From: JALYNX01 sp963780755
GTDB taxonomy: Bacteria; Actinomycetota; Acidimicrobiia; Spongiisociales; ZC4RG35
Direction: 5' to 3'
Assembly: GCA_963780755.1 (NCBI GenBank)
Contig: CAWACX010000001.1
Location: 372,001 to 436,000 of the forward strand
Length of the DNA stretch: 64,000 bases
A model generated the notes under the pieces. The model searched no databases and was not told the origin of the DNA. It was given only the letters and a program-made list of their open reading frames with translations. The position numbers and the translations under genes were made by a program. Positions 1 to 8,273 of the stretch are shown piece after piece. Numbering within the stretch: the first letter of the stretch is position 1; each line of letters opens with the position of its first letter.

Positions 1-1312
1 CAGCCGCGGCAACAGCTCCGGCGATGTCGGGAGGGGCGGGATGGTGGGGGTAGACGATCTCGGTAACCGCGGGGTGATGGGCCCTAAGCGACGAGGCCAG
101 CGATGGCGGGTACAGGTCCATGGTGTCTGCCGGAGTGACCTTCGACGGCGCCGGCTCCAGGGAGAGCATCCGATCGGCGGGGCCGAGGCGAAGCGGGAGG
201 ACGGCATCGTCGTTGCGCACCAACGTCACCGACCGCTCGGCCAACTCGGTGGCGAGACTGACGTGCTCGGGCCGACCCACCATCTCTGGCTCCGACTTGG
301 CTGTGCGCAATCCCTTTCGGAGGAGATCGACGCGGTCCCGGCTGGCGGCGAGGAGGTCGTTGGGAATCAGGTCTCTGGCATGTCCTCGCTCCACTGCCGC
401 CCTCACCCTTGCCTGCAGGTCAGGGTCGGGCATGCACATCAAGAGGTCGACGCCTGCCCGCATCATGGCCACGACCTCGATGGCCTGGGTCGGTCCCTGG
501 TCGACTGCGCCCATGTCGAGGGCGTCAGTGATCACCACCCCGTCGAAGCCCAGGTCACCGCGGATGAAACCTTCGATGCCTCGATGTGAGGCGTAGATCG
601 GAGTCTCCCTGCTTCCGGTCAGGGCTGGAACGAGGTAATGGCCGATCATCACCATCCCCACCCTGGCCTGCAACGCCGCCCGGAACGGTTGGAGCTCGAC
701 CGCGTCGAGGCGCTCTTGGTCGAAGTCCAGCGCCGGCAACTCGTAGTGAGGGTCGACTGCGATGTCGCCCTGGCCGGGGAAGTGTTTGACCGCGCTCAGC
801 ACCCCGGCATCGGTCAGGCCGCGGATCGTTGCCCCAGTGAGCCGAGCAACCACCTCCGGGTCCTCGCCGAAGCTGCGGATCCCTGTCGATGGGTTGTCGG
901 CTCGCGTCGAGATGTCGGCGACCGGGGCGTAGTTGAGATTGATACCCACGGCCGCCGTCTCCGCGCCGATCGCCCGCGCCACGGCTTGGGCCAGGTCAGC
1001 ATCGCCGGTGGCACCGATTGCCATGTTCCCGGCGAAAGGGGTGGCCCCGGTGATCCCGATGAGCTGCCCGCCCTCCTGGTCCACTGCTATCAGCAGAGGC
1101 TGATCGCCCGCGTTGAATTCCTGTAGTTGCGTGGTCAACTCGGCGGCCTGCTCGGGGGACTCCAGGTTCCACTCTCGGAAGAGGCTCACCCCGGCCGGTG
1201 GCGACTCCTGCAACCTGGATTTCAGCCAGTCAGGGACTTCGGTGCCCTCGAAGGCCAGCATCAGGTGGGGATCGGCGACGCTCAATGTGCTGGCGATTGA
1301 ACTACATGACAT
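1..1312 (-). CDS. Glycoside hydrolase family 3, beta-N-acetylhexosaminidase (NagZ-like), 3' end outside window
   Basis: The minus strand is open from about 1312 to the left edge and reads as a GH3 enzyme. Near the N-terminus is VDQEGGQL. Further on are the substrate-loop motif KHFPGQGDIAVDPH and the nucleophile segment GVVITDALDMGAV, whose Asp is the expected catalytic residue. The family removes beta-linked N-acetylglucosamine from muropeptides or chitooligosaccharides; a role in cell-wall recycling is inferred. The start is uncertain. ATG at 1312 gives a short extra N-terminus and ATG at 1261 (MLAFEGTEVP) is the alternative. Neither has a clear ribosome-binding site. The gene is divergent from the GH13 gene. 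Plus-strand open frames over this stretch are shadows. Confidence 0.88.
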   Translation of the reverse strand, partial: MSCSSIASTLSVADPHLMLAFEGTEVPDWLKSRLQESPPAGVSLFREWNLESPEQAAELTTQLQEFNAGDQPLLIAVDQEGGQLIGITGATPFAGNMAIGATGDADLAQAVARAIGAETAAVGINLNYAPVADISTRADNPSTGIRSFGEDPEVVARLTGATIRGLTDAGVLSAVKHFPGQGDIAVDPHYELPALDFDQERLDAVELQPFRAALQARVGMVMIGHYLVPALTGSRETPIYASHRGIEGFIRGDLGFDGVVITDALDMGAVDQGPTQAIEVVAMMRAGVDLLMCMPDPDLQARVRAAVERGHARDLIPNDLLAASRDRVDLLRKGLRTAKSEPEMVGRPEHVSLATELAERSVTLVRNDDAVLPLRLGPADRMLSLEPAPSKVTPADTMDLYPPSLASSLRAHHPAVTEIVYPHHPAPPDIAGAVAAA

Positions 1313-1350
1313 CGGCCAAGGGCGAGAGCAGCACTAACTTGCCGCCCGGC

Positions 1351-2970
1351 ATGACTCGAACCCGTGAACGGCTGTGGTGGCAGGACGCAGTCTTCTATCA
1401 GATCTACCCGCTCAGCTTCGCCGACTCGAACGACGACGGATTCGGGGACCTGGACGGGATCATCGGGAGGCTGGACTACCTGTCGGAGACCCTGGGCGTG
1501 GATGCGATATGGCTCTCTCCGTTCTTCAAGAGCCCGATGGAGGACTGGGGGTACGACGTTTCCGATCACACGGATGTCGACCCGGTGTTCGGCGATCTCG
1601 ACTCGGCGCAACGCCTCATCGAGGCGATCCACGAGCGTGGGATGAGGGTGATCGTCGACTACCTGATGAACCACACCTCGAACCAACACCGATGGTTCGA
1701 AGAGTCGCGGTCCTCGCGGGACAACCCGAAGCGGGACTGGTACGTGTGGCGCGATCCCAAGGAAGACGGCTCCGAGCCCAACAACTGGGTCAGCGTCTTC
1801 AGCGGGCCGGCGTGGAGCCTCGACCCCTTGACTGGCCAGTACTACCGGCACACCTTCCTTCCCCATCAACCCGACCTCAACTGGCGGAACCCCGAGGTCA
1901 GGAAGGCGATGCTGGACGTTGCGCGGTTCTGGCTCGACCGTGGGGTGGACGGTTTCCGTGTCGATGCTGCACACCAGATGATGAAAGATCCCCGCGAGCG
2001 GGACAACCCCCCGGCTCCCGACGAGCGGCCCCGCCCCTGGAAGGACATGGGCCAGTACGACTACTTCATCCACCTCTACGACTTCGGGCACCCCGACGTC
2101 CACCAGGCCCATCGCGAGTTCCAGGCCGTGCTCGACGAGTACCCCCACCAGCCTTTCGCCATCGGGGAGATCCATATCTTCGACCTCCCGGAGTGGGCTG
2201 CCTATTACGGGGAGAACCTGGACCAGATCGTGCCCTTCAACTTCCACCTGATGGTCACGCCCTGGGACGCGGCGAGCATCCGGGCCACCGTCGAGTCGGT
2301 GCTGTGGCATGTCCCCGCGGGCGGGTGGACCAACTGGCTGCTGGGCAACCACGATGAGATCCGTATCGCCACCAGACTGGGAAAGCTCGATGCCCGGCTC
2401 GCCGCCATGCTCCTCCTCACCCTGCGGGGAACGCCATTTCTCTACTACGGGGACGAGTTGGGCCTTCCCGAGACCCGGATCGCCCCCGAGGAGGGCCGTG
2501 ACCCCTGGGGCGCCAACGTCCCGTATCTGAGTCGGGATGGGTGTCGCACCCCGATGCAGTGGGACGAGACCATCAACGCCGGATTCTGCGCCACCGCCCC
2601 CTGGCTGCCGCTCGATCCCGAGCAGAAGGGCCTCAACGTGGCCGCCGAGGTCGAGGACCCCAACTCGATGCTCGCCCTCTACCAGCGGCTGATCGCATAC
2701 CGAAAAGGATGCATCGCATTGAGGGAGGGGAGAATCTTGACGAGCCCGCTATCCAACGAAGATGTGTTCGTGTTCGAGCGCTTCACGGACGATGAGCGGG
2801 TCCTGGTCGCATTGAACATGAGCGATCAGTTGCAGTTGCTGGCCATCGAGGAGGGTCAGGTGGTGTTGTCGACCAACCAGGCCTCGGGGCGCGCGGTGGG
2901 TCCGGAGGGCTTGTTCCTCGGCCGTCGCGAGGGCGTGATCCTGGAGGTAGCCGCTACCCCTTCCGGTTGA
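1351..2970 (+). CDS. GH13 alpha-glucosidase / oligo-1,6-glucosidase-like
   Basis: This 539-residue enzyme hydrolyses alpha-glucosidic bonds in small oligosaccharides, probably in the cytoplasm because no signal peptide is visible. All GH13 landmarks are present: FYQIYPLSF near the N-terminus, DYLMNHTS, the nucleophile Asp in GFRVDAAHQ (about residue 205), the acid/base Glu in IGEIHIF (about 273) and the transition-state Asp in LLGNHDE (about 335). The open frame extends upstream to 1198 but that part lies inside the divergent GH3 gene. ATG 1351 (MTRTRERLWW) starts where family homology begins; ATG 1306 is a weaker alternative. The ABC ATPase gene follows 42 bp later, so a sugar uptake and breakdown role is plausible. 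The exact substrate (trehalose, maltose, isomaltose) cannot be told from sequence. Confidence 0.93.
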   Translation: MTRTRERLWWQDAVFYQIYPLSFADSNDDGFGDLDGIIGRLDYLSETLGVDAIWLSPFFKSPMEDWGYDVSDHTDVDPVFGDLDSAQRLIEAIHERGMRVIVDYLMNHTSNQHRWFEESRSSRDNPKRDWYVWRDPKEDGSEPNNWVSVFSGPAWSLDPLTGQYYRHTFLPHQPDLNWRNPEVRKAMLDVARFWLDRGVDGFRVDAAHQMMKDPRERDNPPAPDERPRPWKDMGQYDYFIHLYDFGHPDVHQAHREFQAVLDEYPHQPFAIGEIHIFDLPEWAAYYGENLDQIVPFNFHLMVTPWDAASIRATVESVLWHVPAGGWTNWLLGNHDEIRIATRLGKLDARLAAMLLLTLRGTPFLYYGDELGLPETRIAPEEGRDPWGANVPYLSRDGCRTPMQWDETINAGFCATAPWLPLDPEQKGLNVAAEVEDPNSMLALYQRLIAYRKGCIALREGRILTSPLSNEDVFVFERFTDDERVLVALNMSDQLQLLAIEEGQVVLSTNQASGRAVGPEGLFLGRREGVILEVAATPSG

Positions 2971-3012
2971 GACCGCTATCTTCCCTTTCACATTTCCCCG
3001 GGAGGAGACGCC

Positions 3013-4245
3013 TTGGCTGAGATCAAGCTGGACCGAGTCGGAAAGGTGTACCCCGACGGCACCCGTGCAGTCGGTGACCTGGATCTGACGATCGAGGACG
3101 GAGAGTTCCTCGTCCTCGTCGGACCGTCCGGATGTGGCAAAACGACGGCCCTCCGGATGATCGCCGGCCTCGAGGAGATCACCGAGGGAACGATCACCAT
3201 CGGCGACCGCGTGGTCAACGATGTTGCCCCCAAGGACAGGGACATCGCGATGGTTTTCCAGAACTATGCGCTGTATCCCCACATGTCGGTCTTCGACAAC
3301 ATGGCGTTCGGCCTCAAACTGAGGAAGTTCAAGAAAGAGGAGATCGAGCGGCGGGTCAAGGAAGCGGCCGACATCCTCGAGATCGGCGAATACCTGCAGC
3401 GCAAGCCGAAGGCCCTCTCGGGCGGGCAGCGGCAGAGAGTCGCCATGGGCCGCGCCATCGTCCGCGAGCCGGCAGCGTTCCTGATGGACGAGCCGCTCTC
3501 CAACCTGGACGCCAAGCTCAGGGTGCAGATGCGCGCCGAACTCGAGCGACTTCACTCCAAGCTGAGCACCACGACCGTGTACGTGACCCACGATCAGACC
3601 GAGGCCATGACCCTCGGTGACCGAGTGGCCGTTCTCCGACCGGTTTCCGCCGCCCGGCCCTTCAACCTGCAGCAGGTTGGTCCTCCAACTGAGCTCTTCG
3701 ACAAGCCAGACAACCTCTTCGTCGCCGGCTTCATCGGCAGCCCGGCCATGAACCTCTCCTATGGCCACCTCGAGAACGAGGGTGATGAGGTTTGGGCCGT
3801 GACCGCGGGAGGCTTCAGGGTCAAGGTCGATCCGCGCTCTCTGGCGTCCCACTCGGGCCTCGAGAGCAAGATGAATAAGGAGCTCGTCATCGGGATCCGC
3901 CCCAACTCGCTGGAGGCAGCCCAGGTGGCGGGCGCCGACCCGGACCGGACCATCACCGCCCAGGTCGAGGTCACGGAAATGCTGGGAGCCGAGACGTTTG
4001 TCCACTTCACAGTCAACCGCCCCCCGGTGGTGACTCCGGACATCGAAGAGCTCCTCGCCGACACCGGCCAGGACTCGACGTCACTAGGTGACACCACCAA
4101 CTTCATCGCCAGGGTCAGTCCCGACGCCCGGGTGGCCAAAGGGGACTCGATCGACCTCATCGTGGACTGCGCCAAGCTCCACTTCTTCGACCCCAAGACC
4201 GGGCTCCGAATCGGGTCCGAGCTACCGGTCCCGGTCGAGGCTTAG
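3013..4245 (+). CDS. Sugar ABC transporter ATP-binding protein (MsmK/UgpC/MalK type)
   Basis: This 410-residue protein is the cytoplasmic ATPase that energises carbohydrate import. Walker A is GPSGCGKTT (residues 37-45), the signature is LSGGQRQRVAMGRAI (from about 135), Walker B is FLMDEPLSNLDAK (about 156) and the H-loop is THDQTEAMT (His about 193). After the ATPase core come about 170 residues of the C-terminal TOBE-type regulatory region found in MalK and MsmK. Start is TTG, chosen because GGAGGAG lies at 3001-3007. No permease or binding-protein gene is adjacent. MsmK-type ATPases can serve several transporters, so this one may act in trans; that is inference. Confidence 0.94.
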   Translation: MAEIKLDRVGKVYPDGTRAVGDLDLTIEDGEFLVLVGPSGCGKTTALRMIAGLEEITEGTITIGDRVVNDVAPKDRDIAMVFQNYALYPHMSVFDNMAFGLKLRKFKKEEIERRVKEAADILEIGEYLQRKPKALSGGQRQRVAMGRAIVREPAAFLMDEPLSNLDAKLRVQMRAELERLHSKLSTTTVYVTHDQTEAMTLGDRVAVLRPVSAARPFNLQQVGPPTELFDKPDNLFVAGFIGSPAMNLSYGHLENEGDEVWAVTAGGFRVKVDPRSLASHSGLESKMNKELVIGIRPNSLEAAQVAGADPDRTITAQVEVTEMLGAETFVHFTVNRPPVVTPDIEELLADTGQDSTSLGDTTNFIARVSPDARVAKGDSIDLIVDCAKLHFFDPKTGLRIGSELPVPVEA

Positions 4246-4265
4246 GTCCCGAGGCGGGCTCCGGC

Positions 4266-5003
4266 GTGAGCCGGGTGTACGAGTGTGGCTGCGGGACGGC
4301 GGTCACTGGCAGCGACATCGATGACCTCGTCCCCTTCGTCCTGGAGCACTACGACCAAGAGCACCCCGAGCTGGAGCTCACACTTCCCGCGGTGCGTAAC
4401 TACCTCGAGGCCGAGGACCGGCTCACCGGCCTCTCCGAGCCTCTGGAAAGCCTCGGAGAGGTCGAGATCCAACCCGTGGCTCCCGCGATCGTGGACGACA
4501 TCCTCGCCTTCTTCGACCACGACGCGATGGTGGGCCGCCCGGAATGGGCGAGCTGTTATTGCATGTACTTCCTGCTCGGTGGACGATCCAACCCGGAATG
4601 GGGTGACCGGACCTGGCAGGAGAATCGCGCCGACCAGAAGGCGCGAATCGAAGCCGGGGAGACCAATGGTGTGGTCGCCTATGTCGATGGTCGGCTCGCC
4701 GGTTGGTGTCATGCCGGCGCACGGTCAGGTTTCCCGGGTCTTGCCACCGGCGACGACGAAGGTGTGGGCTCGGTCGTGTGCTTCGCCATCGCTCCTCCTT
4801 ATCGAGGTCTCGGGTTGGCATCGCTGCTCCTGAGGGCGGTGACGGACCAACTCGAGCAGCAGGGCTTCACCCGGATCGAGGCGTATCCGGTGATGAATGC
4901 CGAGAACAACGACCGCGCCTTTCCCGGTCCGGTCGAGCTCTACCTCGGACATGGCTTCGACCTGGTGTCGGAGGATCCGCCCCTGGTGGTGACCACCCGA
5001 TGA
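4266..5003 (+). CDS. DUF1059-like small domain fused to GNAT acetyltransferase
   Basis: This is a 245-residue protein in two parts. The first 55 or so residues (YECGCGTAVTGSDIDDLVPFV, with a following His-rich helix) resemble the DUF1059 small predicted metal-binding domain. Residues about 70-245 resemble a GNAT N-acetyltransferase, with the acetyl-CoA loop region FAIAPPYRGLGLASLLL at about 178-194. The substrate is unknown. Start is GTG 4266. The following gene begins inside the stop codon (ATGA at 5000-5003), so the genes from here to 7205 are probably co-transcribed and translationally coupled. Before the acetyl-CoA loop is a Cys-rich stretch (WASCYCMYFLLGG) seen in some antibiotic- or amine-directed GNATs; that similarity is from memory and weak. 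Confidence 0.82.
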   Translation: MSRVYECGCGTAVTGSDIDDLVPFVLEHYDQEHPELELTLPAVRNYLEAEDRLTGLSEPLESLGEVEIQPVAPAIVDDILAFFDHDAMVGRPEWASCYCMYFLLGGRSNPEWGDRTWQENRADQKARIEAGETNGVVAYVDGRLAGWCHAGARSGFPGLATGDDEGVGSVVCFAIAPPYRGLGLASLLLRAVTDQLEQQGFTRIEAYPVMNAENNDRAFPGPVELYLGHGFDLVSEDPPLVVTTR

Positions 5004-5356
5004 GCGAGCGGCTCGACGCTTGGATGGACGGGTACGTCTCCGCGTGGACTTCCAACGACCCTGCGGAGATCGCAGCCCTGTTCACTCCCGACGCGGTCTA
5101 CGACCCGCAGACCGCGGTGGGGGAGTTGCACGGGACCGGTGAGATCATCGACTTCTGGCTCGAAGCCGGCGACGAAGAGGACAACTGGGACTTCGAATGG
5201 GTGCCCGTGGTCGAGACCGATGAGATCGCAATCATCACCGGTGCCACCTCCTACGTCGATCCTGCCGCCAGCTACCGCAATCTGTTCATCATCCGCTTCG
5301 CTCCCGACGGGCGCTGTCACGACTTCACGGAGTGGTACATCGAAGAGGAGCCCTGA
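5000..5356 (+). CDS. SnoaL/NTF2-like small protein
   Basis: This 118-residue protein has the cone-shaped NTF2-like fold signature. It has an N-terminal helix ending in AWTSNDPAEIAALFTPDAVY, the usual SnoaL opening, and a beta-rich C-terminus ending FTEWYIEEEP. Such proteins are small isomerases, cyclases or ligand carriers; nothing here identifies a substrate. ATG 5000 overlaps the upstream stop (ATGA). The stop at 5354-5356 overlaps the next start (TGATG). A longer upstream reading in the same frame (from 4703) lies inside the acetyltransferase and is rejected. Confidence 0.8.
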   Translation: MSERLDAWMDGYVSAWTSNDPAEIAALFTPDAVYDPQTAVGELHGTGEIIDFWLEAGDEEDNWDFEWVPVVETDEIAIITGATSYVDPAASYRNLFIIRFAPDGRCHDFTEWYIEEEP

Positions 5357-6183
5357 TGACCACGGCGTTCGTCCTGGGTGGTGGGGGGCGATGGGGGGCG
5401 GTCGAGGTCGGGATGCTCAAGGCACTCGAGGAAGCGGGGATCCGTCCCGCGGTGGTCCTTGGAACCTCGATCGGGGCCTTCAACGGCTCGGTGGTCGCTG
5501 ACCGACCCGGCCCCGACGGGGTGAAGCGACTGGGCGACCTCTGGTATGAGATCTCGCGGTCCGACCTGTTCTCGGGCGGGGCCTGGGAGCGGGTGAAGAA
5601 CACAGCGACACTGAGGGCCGGGCTGCATGAGACGGACCGGCTGAGGAAGCTGCTGGAGATGGTCCACTCTCCGACCCGGCGCATAGAGGACCTTCAGATC
5701 CCGTTTCAGTGCGTCGCCGCGTCGATCGAGAGGGCAGCAGAGCACTGGTTCACCGAAGGCCCGCTCATCGACGCCATCCTCGCCTCGGCTGCGGTGCCCG
5801 CCCTGTTCCCGCCCGTGGAGGTCGACGGCGAGCATTTCTACGACGGGGGCCTGGTCAACTCGGTGCCCCTCGCTCGAGCTCTGGAGCTGGGGGCAACCCG
5901 GGTCTTCGTGCTCCAGGTTGGGAGGCTGGAAGCACCACTCCGCCCGCCGAAGCGCCTCCACGAGGCCGCCCTGATCGCATTCGAGATCGCACGGCGTCAC
6001 CGATACTCGACCACGGTCGAGAACCTCCCCGAGGGCATCGAATTGCATCTGCTGCCGTCGGGCAATCCGGTGGCGTTCGATGACAGTCGGCAACGGAAAT
6101 GGCGCGACGTTTCCGCCACCGATGACCTCATTCAGGGCGCCTACGAGTCGTCGGCTGCCTATCTCACCGGCATCGCAAGTTGA
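5356..6183 (+). CDS. Patatin-like phospholipase
   Basis: This 275-residue predicted serine acyl hydrolase has a Ser-Asp catalytic dyad. The oxyanion loop is GGGGRWGAVEVGML at residues about 8-21, the nucleophile elbow is GTSIGAFNG (about 36-44), and the catalytic Asp lies in YDGGLVNSVPL (about 163). No signal peptide or membrane segment is visible, so it is probably cytosolic or membrane-associated. The true start is ATG 5356, overlapping the upstream stop; an in-frame ATG at 5332 lies inside the previous gene. It is followed, with stop/start overlap, by a membrane acyltransferase gene. The pair suggests phospholipid remodelling: deacylation followed by reacylation. This coupling is inference from context. 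Confidence 0.92.
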   Translation: MTTAFVLGGGGRWGAVEVGMLKALEEAGIRPAVVLGTSIGAFNGSVVADRPGPDGVKRLGDLWYEISRSDLFSGGAWERVKNTATLRAGLHETDRLRKLLEMVHSPTRRIEDLQIPFQCVAASIERAAEHWFTEGPLIDAILASAAVPALFPPVEVDGEHFYDGGLVNSVPLARALELGATRVFVLQVGRLEAPLRPPKRLHEAALIAFEIARRHRYSTTVENLPEGIELHLLPSGNPVAFDDSRQRKWRDVSATDDLIQGAYESSAAYLTGIAS

Positions 6184-7205
6184 GACTTCCTCCCCGTTGG
6201 CTGCGGAGGCTGCTCATCGACCCCGCGATCACGCTCCTGGTGGTCCTCGCCGCGGTGTCGCTCCCACTCTGGGCGATCGCTGCCGCCTTCATCTCCAGAT
6301 ACGTCCCCGGGAAGTGGCGGATCCTCCGGCTCACCTGGTTTCTGTTCCTCTACCTCGCAGTGGAAGCGCTCGCTCTGATCATCATGTTCGCCCTGTGGGT
6401 GGGGTCTGGGTTCGGTTGGAAGATGAGGTCGCCGGCGTTCCAGAGCGCCCACTACTGGCTGCTGGGATGGATCCTCCGCCTGGTCATCGGTTCGGCGAAG
6501 CGCAGCTTCAAGCTGGAAGTCGAGATCGATAGCCCGCCACCGGTCACCGCCGGCGACGCCGATCGCCGGCCGATCCTCGTCATGAGCCGGCACGCCGGGC
6601 CTGGCGACTCGATGCTGTTGATGGATGCGCTGTGCAACGGGTACCAGCGGCAGCCCCGGATCGTTCTCAAGGACTTCCTCCAGTGGGACCCCGCCGTGGA
6701 TGTGATCCTCAACCGGCTTCCGGCGTCCTTCGTGCCGACGGCCAGGGGGGCAGACAAGGACCCGGTCGTGGAGGCGATCGCCCACCTCGCCGGGACCATG
6801 GATGCCGATGACGCCTTCGTCATCTTCCCCGAGGGTGCCAACTTCACCCACAGGCGGCGGGAGCGGGCGATCCAGAAGCTGATCGAGATCGGCCGCCCCG
6901 ACCTGGCGGAGCGGGCCTCAGACCTGAAGCTGACCCTTCCTCCGAAAGCGAAGGGCGTGATGACGGCGCTGTCCACTGCCCCCGCCGTTTCGGAGGCTTT
7001 CTTCGTAGGCCACGCCGGTCTGGAGTCGTTCATCACGGCGGCCGACATCTGGCGGGCGATGCCGATGGACACCACGGTCGCGGTGCGGATCTGGCACTAC
7101 ACCGCGGATGCGATCCCGCCGCCGGAGCAACAGGAAGCGTGGCTCTTCGACATCTGGGGCGAGATCGACGCCTGGATCGAGGAGCGGCTCGCGGTCACCG
7201 GCTAG
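6180..7205 (+). CDS. Membrane-bound lysophospholipid acyltransferase-like protein (PlsC superfamily)
   Basis: This 341-residue protein begins with two hydrophobic segments (residues about 15-45 and 55-80) followed by an acyltransferase domain. The HX4D motif appears as RHAGPGDS at about residue 137 and the glycerolipid-binding motif as FPEGANFT (about 217). It probably acylates a lysophospholipid or related acceptor at the membrane. The start is TTG at 6180, overlapping the patatin stop as TTGA, in line with the ATGA overlaps upstream. The next gene (ilvC) is convergent and begins to read 3 bp after this stop. Confidence 0.88.
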   Translation: MRLPPRWLRRLLIDPAITLLVVLAAVSLPLWAIAAAFISRYVPGKWRILRLTWFLFLYLAVEALALIIMFALWVGSGFGWKMRSPAFQSAHYWLLGWILRLVIGSAKRSFKLEVEIDSPPPVTAGDADRRPILVMSRHAGPGDSMLLMDALCNGYQRQPRIVLKDFLQWDPAVDVILNRLPASFVPTARGADKDPVVEAIAHLAGTMDADDAFVIFPEGANFTHRRRERAIQKLIEIGRPDLAERASDLKLTLPPKAKGVMTALSTAPAVSEAFFVGHAGLESFITAADIWRAMPMDTTVAVRIWHYTADAIPPPEQQEAWLFDIWGEIDAWIEERLAVTG

Positions 7206-7207
7206 GA

Positions 7208-8213
7208 CTAGGGGGCGGTCTTCGGCTCCATGAACGGCATCATCGTTCGCAACTCCTTGCCCACCTCTTCGATCTGGTGGGCCCGGTTCTGTGCCCGCTG
7301 CTCGTGGAGGAAGGGGGCTCCCTCCCGTGCCTGGGCCATCCACTCGTGGGCGAACGCCCCGGACTGGATCTCGGCGAGCGTGTCCCGCATCGCCTGGCGG
7401 GTCTCTTCGGTGATGATCCGCTTCCCCCTGGTGTAATCGCCGTACTCGGCGGTGTCGGAGACCGAGTAGCGCATCCAGGAGAGGCCGCCTTCATAGAGGA
7501 GGTCGACGATCAGCTTCAGCTCGTGGAGGGTCTCGAAGTAGGCCGACTCCGGCTGGTAACCGGCGTCGACCAGAGTCTCGAACGACGCTTTGATCAGTTC
7601 CGAGACCCCGCCGCAGAGGATGACCTGCTCCCCGAAGAGATCGGTCTCGGTCTCCTCTTTGAAGGTGGTCTCCAGGATCCCGGCCCTACCTCCGCCGATC
7701 GCCGAACCGTAGGAGAGGGCTAGGTCGTGGGCGGTGCCCGATGGGTCCTGATGGACGGCGATCAGGCAGGGCACACCCGACCCCTGCTCGTAGGTGCGTC
7801 GCACCAGGTGTCCCGGCCCTTTGGGGGCGATCATGGAGACATCGACACCATCGGGGGGGACGATCTCACCGAAGTGGATGTTGAAGCCGTGGGCGAACAT
7901 CAGGGTGTCGCCCGGGTCCAGGTTCGGGGCGATCGACTCCTTGTAGATGTCAGCCGCCACCTGGTCCGGGACCAGCATCATGACCACGTCGGCCCACTTC
8001 GCCGCCTCAGCCGGGTCGAGCACCCGGAGTCCTGCAGCCTCTGCCTGGGCCACCCGATCCGAGCCCGACCGGAGGCCGACGACGACCTCGACGCCCGACT
8101 CCTTCAGATTGAGCGCATGGGCATGGCCCTGGCTCCCGTAGCCGATGACCGCGACCTTCTTCGATCGGATCAGGTCGGGGTTCGCGTCGAGAGTCGTAGT
8201 AGATGGTGGCCAT
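7208..8213 (-). CDS. ilvC: Ketol-acid reductoisomerase, single-base frameshift near codon 8
   Basis: This NADPH-dependent enzyme converts acetolactate or acetohydroxybutyrate to dihydroxy acids in branched-chain amino acid synthesis. The C-terminal 280 residues, including AYFETLHELKLIVDLLYEGG and MRYSVSDTAEYGDYTRG, read cleanly from 8053. The expected N-terminus MATIYYDS starts at ATG 8213 but shifts frame at about 8189-8192 (GAGAG in plus orientation). After skipping one base the sequence reads DANPDLIRSKKVAVIGYGSQ, including the Rossmann glycine motif. Total length 1006 nt is 335 codons plus one base, the normal class I length. Because ilvC is needed for amino acid synthesis and ilvD next door is intact, a sequencing insertion is more likely than a dead gene. 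Confidence 0.93.
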
Positions 8214-8273
8214 TCGCGAATTGTGGTCGGTTTGATGCCACCGCCAAACCCGACCCCGTAGGATCTCGACCCA

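Noticed and set aside
41..1126. Several plus-strand open frames at the left end
   Set aside because: They lie opposite the GH3 gene, have no family resemblance and reflect GC-rich antisense frames.
8180..8200. Programmed +1 frameshifting in ilvC
   Set aside because: No slow codon, stop codon or slippery tract at the site, and other broken genes share no common sequence there; sequencing insertion is simpler.
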